Assembly: GCF_012489685.1 (NCBI RefSeq) | Contig: NC_080045.1 | Coordinates: 3,787,001-3,851,000, forward strand | Source: Lotus japonicus | Taxonomy: Eukaryota; Streptophyta; Magnoliopsida; Fabales; Fabaceae | DNA length: 64,000 bases | Reading direction: 5' to 3' | In this document: positions 60,301 through 64,000 of the stretch, one piece after another | Position numbering within the stretch: position 1 is the first letter of the stretch | How the letters are laid out: every line of letters starts with the position of its first letter | Translations under genes and position numbers: made by a program | The notes under the pieces: model-generated | What the model was told of the DNA's origin: nothing | The model's input: only the letters and a program-made list of their open reading frames with translations | Database searches by the model: none

Positions 60301-61146
60301 GGCATTTTGTGATGTTCTTAAGAAAGGAACGGGAGACCTGGGTTTAGACGCCATTGCTGAGGCCTTTAAAGAGGTGGGCAATGACTTGGTTATTGTCAAG
60401 GTAGACAACAGTTCTTCAGAAATTGTTTGTCCAGATGCTGAGTTTGTAGATTTCAAGGTCTGCCAGCGAAAAGAGCTCATATTGCGTAGGTTGCTTTTAC
60501 ATGGAATGGCGGGCGAATTTAGGAAACTTCTGTTGCTAAAGGACAGCTTGGAAGACTTCCTTTTAACAATGAATACGGAGTCGACTGATTCCTATGAGAT
60601 GAAGGCCACAAGTTTAAAAGTAAGTCAAATGCTTTTTGCAGATTAAATACAAAGTTAAAATAGACTTCTATCATTTATTTTGTGTTCTTACTTCATTTTG
60701 TTTCTCTCTCAGGGTTTGTTGGTTCCCTGCATTAAGTTTATGACGAACTTATGTAGTGGCGGTTTACCTCTCGATCTCACACATCTGGATTACGATGGAT
60801 ACAAACTTGATATTGTGGAGAAGGAGAGCTTTCTTGATGAAATGAAACAATTTTCTTCCGCGTTGAATGTGAGAAATGAGACGTAAGTATAATAGTTAGA
60901 ATACATTTCAAAAAAAAAAAGTATAATAGTTAGAATAGTTTTAATTTCTGTTTTATGGAATTGATTAATTTGGTCATGCACCTTGTTTTTTTATTCTTTT
61001 TCAGGGATTCAAAGACTGAAGAACTTGCTAAAACTATTCTTGCAAGATGTCCAAAAAGTAATCTCTTGCAAAATGTTTCAGAGGATTGCCATGGAAAGCA
61101 GAAGAAAAACAAACCTAGAAAGGGAGGGAGAAAGAGCAAGAAGTGA
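48377..61146 (+). CDS. SEN1-type plus UvrD-type dual helicase, TPR-like tail (frameshifted)
   Basis: Fourteen exons: 48377-48487, 49204-49758, 50059-51269, 51381-51708, 52280-52535, 52657-52873, 52980-53332, 53412-53942, 55241-56441, 56525-56878, 57145-57373, 58050-60619, 60713-60882, 61005-61146. Allowing for two 2-nt losses in exon 3 the frame gives about 2,743 residues. Order: plant-specific start with [11 protein letters not shown]1-like SF1 helicase with GPPGTGKTK (about 278), VVDEAAQ (about 588), QYRMHP (about 655), [17 protein letters not shown]; UvrD-like helicase with GRSGTGKTT (about 1108), DEVQD (about 1400), [17 protein letters not shown]; then TPR-like helices with [21 protein letters not shown]; a Lys/Arg-rich C-terminus. 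It matches plant proteins annotated TPR and ankyrin repeat-containing protein 1-like; function unknown, nucleic-acid work inferred. As written, translation stops at 50623 (about 410 residues). Confidence 0.88.
48630..49110 (+). repeat. Degenerate minisatellite in intron 1 of helicase gene
   Basis: TTTGGTTCTGTGGGAAGGG followed by AAAGTTACAAACTTTGTAT recurs near 48699, 48812, 48869 and 48958, with a weaker copy at about 49065. A second phrase, TTTCTACTAATACCAACATG, alternates with it near 48633, 48747 and 49000. Confidence 0.8.
52060..52126 (+). repeat. Short tandem repeat in intron 4 of helicase gene
   Basis: CAGTTTATTGTTGTTAGGAG occurs three times in direct tandem (the first with ATTATTG). 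Confidence 0.9.
53943..55240 (+). other. Large intron 8 of helicase gene
   Basis: A 1.3-kb AT-rich intron inside the UvrD-like part, between the Walker A exon and the DEVQD exon, much longer than its neighbours. No inserted element with clear ends was seen. Confidence 0.6.
59381..59578 (+). repeat. Perfect 99-bp in-frame tandem duplication in exon 12
   Basis: 59381-59479 and 59480-59578 are identical. The duplicated 33 residues (about 2228-2260 and 2261-2293) begin [16 protein letters not shown] and include [11 protein letters not shown]. The lack of any difference means a very recent event or an assembly artefact. Confidence 0.97.
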
Positions 61147-61171
61147 AGAAGACAATTTATTTGTTTTCCTG

Positions 61172-61407
61172 ACTTGAATTTGATGAAAAATATTTATGTG
61201 TATTTCATTCATAATACTTGACTAGACTACAATATATATAGACTAACAAAGAGATTAAAACAAACTAAATCTATCTAAACCTATCTCTATTTAAATAGAT
61301 ATCATCTCTATTTAAATAGATACTAATCTAAAATAGATAAACAAATCTTAACTATATCTCCATGAGATAAGACTCATAATAAACTAAATCTTAACAGATA
61401 TTCAACA
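61172..61407 (-). repeat. 3' LTR
   Basis: Minus-strand ends are TGTTGAATATCTG and ...CAAATTCAAGT. It is identical or nearly so to the other LTR, for example ATCATCTCTATT against ATCATATCTATT, which indicates a young insertion. Confidence 0.88.
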
Positions 61408-62968
61408 CTCCCCCTCAAGCTAAAACTTACTTAGCTTTAAGCTTGTAACAAAATCTAACCCAAGAAGAAAATTATCTTAATAGATATCCCTTAATAATGA
61501 CAGTCTTGGCGAATCTCTGAATTGAACAACCTTTCAAACTTCTAGTAAATCCATGGCGGCAAAAGACAACTTCTTATACTTGAAATTGAATAACCTTTCG
61601 AACTTCTGCTAAATCCATGGGTAGGCAAAAGACAACTTCTCATACTTGATCTGGCTGAAATTTGATGCAAGACAAAAACCAATTCTTTTGGAGTGTCGTA
61701 GGGTAGCTGAGCCAGCAAACAAGGGCGAAAAACCAGCAACAATACGCCCGAAACAAAACAAGGTTGAAGCAACAACTCACCAACAACAACCACACAGAAA
61801 TAAAACATACTTGAGGTCGATCGATTGATGGCTTCTAAGACAAACAATGGTGTCAACTTTGACACAGACAACTCTCAAACATTAGAGAGTGGGCCAGCGC
61901 AACTCGTAGCTGAAGCCCTAAAACCAAAACCAATAACTCTCAACTAGAGAGTGGGTCAGCGCAACTCGCAGCTGAAGCCCTAAAACCAGAAAACCAAACA
62001 ATCGAGACAAAACAAACGAAGGTGACACTGTCACCTTCAAAACCAAATTGCATAAAGTCAGCCAAGATCAATATAATAAGAGCATCTCGAGCAATGAGAC
62101 GCAAACAACAACTCAAGTCTCAAAAACCAATGTGGAACCTGAGCGTCAAAACAGAGTTAAAACTCTAAACCAAACCAAACCAAACCAAACTTGGCCAACA
62201 ATGAGAGATGGCACAACACACGTCAAAACAGAGGATCCTTAAAACCAAACCTGGCTGATACACAAAGAGGACCAGCGAGAACAAAGCAGCGGAGAGAGCG
62301 GCGCAACCTGGCTGATACACAAAGAGGACCAACGAAAACAAAGCAGCGGAGATAGCGACGCGTGGACTTCACACGCAGAGAGATGGGAGGCGCGTGGCTT
62401 GGAATCCGGCGGCGGCGGCTGACTGTAGTCTCTAAGATATTTAACAATATCTAACACTTCCCCTCAAGCTAGATCATATATATCATATGCATAGCTTCTA
62501 ACAAATAGTATTAACTCGAGAAGCCGCTGCTGCCGGAGAGAGAAATTCACACAACACTTCCCTCAAGCTAGAGCATATATATCATATGCATAGCTTGTAA
62601 CAAATATAATTAACTCGAGAAATCGCTGCTGCCGGAGAGAGAAATTCACACACAAACGGAGCACACAATGCAATGCGGTAATCAGAAATTGTAGAGACTT
62701 GAAATTGCCCTTCACCGCTTACTCTGTGTGAATACTTCACATGAATTATGAAAAACTGATTTTGAGAAATCACCACAGATGTAAGGATCTTTTTGTGGTT
62801 TCCACACCGAAAATTCAGCATCTGAAATCACACATTCCAACCCAACAAACAAGGACAACAACCAGAGGCTCAAATAAGAGCAGAAAAATACCACCAAGCA
62901 AGACGAACAAACGTACAAGAGCAAGAGGCTCCAAGAACATAAATCCTTATAATCTCTGATTGCAGTAA

Positions 62969-63235
62969 TCAGAGTGCAGAAACAGAAATCTGAGACGCAG
63001 CTTCTTTCAATTCCAAAGCCACACATGCTTTAAATATATCTTCAATGGCTTTACTCATGTAGGGTCGGAGGAAATTTGATTCTTCTAGATCTTGAAAAAC
63101 GTTAGTAACCTTAACTCCATACAGTGATATGGTGCTGCATATCATTGCGGCAACTTCATCAAGGGAATAACTAGAATATTTTCCTTCTCCAACTTTTTCT
63201 TCAATTTTATTAGCAGAAGTAACAAAAGAGATAAC
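62969..63235 (-). pseudogene. Captured exon resembling exocyst subunit SEC5
   Basis: On the minus strand, after an intact TTTCAG acceptor at 63240-63236, an open segment reads VISFVTSANKIEEKVGEGKY then SSYSLDEVAAMICSTISLYG, FQDLEESNFLRPYM and AIEDIFKACVALELKE, ending at a stop. From memory this matches the C-terminal half of plant SEC5 (tethering of secretory vesicles), though I could not search. Similar 25-bp direct repeats (AGAGCAAGaGGCTCCAAGAA at about 62917, AGAGCAAGGGGCTCCAAAAA at about 63253) flank it. The frame lies in the sense direction of the retroelement. Confidence 0.5.
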
Positions 63236-63883
63236 CTGAAATCACACGATAAAGAGCAAGGGGCTCCAAAAACATCTAACAGTACTCTGAATCTATGAAA
63301 AATTGAAAACGGCGGTGAAACAGACCAAATCACCGTGACTGTGGCTGACAAGAACGCAAGAACCAAGAGAACATGGCGAACCTTTCTGTGGAAGCAGCGT
63401 CACGAACGACGGCTGGGAAGGCAGCACGTGGAAGGACGTTGATTTGATAGTGGTTGAACATTACTAGGGTTCCAATACAAAGGGGACCATAATCAGGAAG
63501 AAACGTGGCCGTAAGAAAACGGCTAGAACTAACAAGCGGAAGCAAAGTACGAAAAATAAACCCAAGAGATTTGGAAAGTCACCATGAGGGGGCTCACGGG
63601 GGAGGAGCCCCCTCATAGCGGTAGGATCGAAACTTGCTCTAATACCAACTTGAATTTGATGAAAAATATTTATGTGTATTTCATTCATAATACTTGACTA
63701 GACTACAATATATATAGACTAACAAAGAGATTAAAACAAACTAAATCTATCTAAACCTATCTCTATTTAAATAGATATCATATCTATTTAAATAGATACT
63801 AATCTAAAATAGATAAACAAATCTTAACTATATCTCCATGAGATAAGACTCATAATAAACTAAATCTTAACAGATATTCAACA

Positions 63884-64000
63884 TCCTGTACTCAATTCCC
63901 TTGTCACACCTCGCATTTGTGTGCTTGACAAAAAAAAACCTTTGAATACCGAAATGGTAATGACATTCATTTTATTTCTATCTATTCTGGAGGGCTGAAA
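63884..64000 (+). other. Displaced 3' UTR of the helicase gene
   Basis: Begins with the target copy TCCTG and should continue the sequence interrupted at 61171. No frame and no further feature before the window ends. Confidence 0.6.

Larger units (their letters stand above)
61172..63883 (-). mobile_element. Non-autonomous LTR retrotransposon in the 3' UTR
   Basis: Two 236-bp near-identical LTRs (61172-61407 and 63648-63883) flank 2.2 kb. Reading minus: the 5' LTR at 63883-63648 is followed at once by TGGTATTAGAGCAAG, an initiator-tRNA-like primer-binding site. A purine tract, TTGAGGGGGAG, precedes the 3' LTR. TCCTG flanks both ends (61167-61171 and 63884-63888). There is no gag or pol frame, so it is a TRIM/LARD-type element. 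Several internal segments are tandemly doubled (about 61520-61645, 61870-61985, 62245-62360, 62450-62655). It lies 25 bp after the helicase stop codon, so it splits that gene's 3' UTR. Confidence 0.88.

Overview
The window looks like nuclear DNA of a flowering plant, probably a eudicot and most likely a legume (impression from protein and repeat families, not tested). Genes are intron-rich with GT-AG splice sites and T-rich introns, and most intergenic DNA is transposon: Helitrons with CTRR 3' ends, Mutator-like elements with 9-bp target duplications, and LTR elements primed from initiator-tRNA-like sites.

Layout. 1-2000: part of an LTR and three small inverted-repeat elements. 2162-5415 (+): an intact six-exon gene for a 470-residue DUF616 (TOD1/MUCI70-type) membrane-anchored protein. 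5416-6794: 3' flank. 6795-15765: two related Helitrons head to tail, each carrying the start of a replication protein A1-like gene; the first also holds a nested Helitron start and a 1.2-kb Mutator-like element whose empty site is kept in the second. 16574-30100: a promoter-like segment, then about 13 kb built of repeated exon-intron-like modules without a long reading frame, best read as a spliced non-coding unit or gene remnant. 31100-39371: an inverted-repeat element and nested Helitrons; one insertion (33654-37158) is proven by an empty-site copy at 47095/47096. 40203-41281 (-): a decayed adenylate kinase gene with a hexamer expansion inside its P-loop. 41480-45516 (-): a Helitron with internal tandem repeats. 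45893-47480: a duplicated Helitron segment between direct repeats. 48377-61146 (+): a 14-exon gene for a protein of about 2,740 residues joining a SEN1-type helicase, a UvrD-type helicase and a helical TPR-like tail. 61172-63883 (-): a non-autonomous LTR retrotransposon 25 bp past that gene's stop codon, carrying an exon that resembles exocyst SEC5.

Two protein genes are recognised with confidence. The DUF616 gene looks functional. In the helicase gene every splice phase agrees, but exon 3 lacks 2 nt at two places about 135 bp apart, so the sequence as given encodes only about 410 residues. A 99-bp in-frame tandem duplication lies in its large exon 12. No tRNA, rRNA, CRISPR array or virus-like gene was seen.
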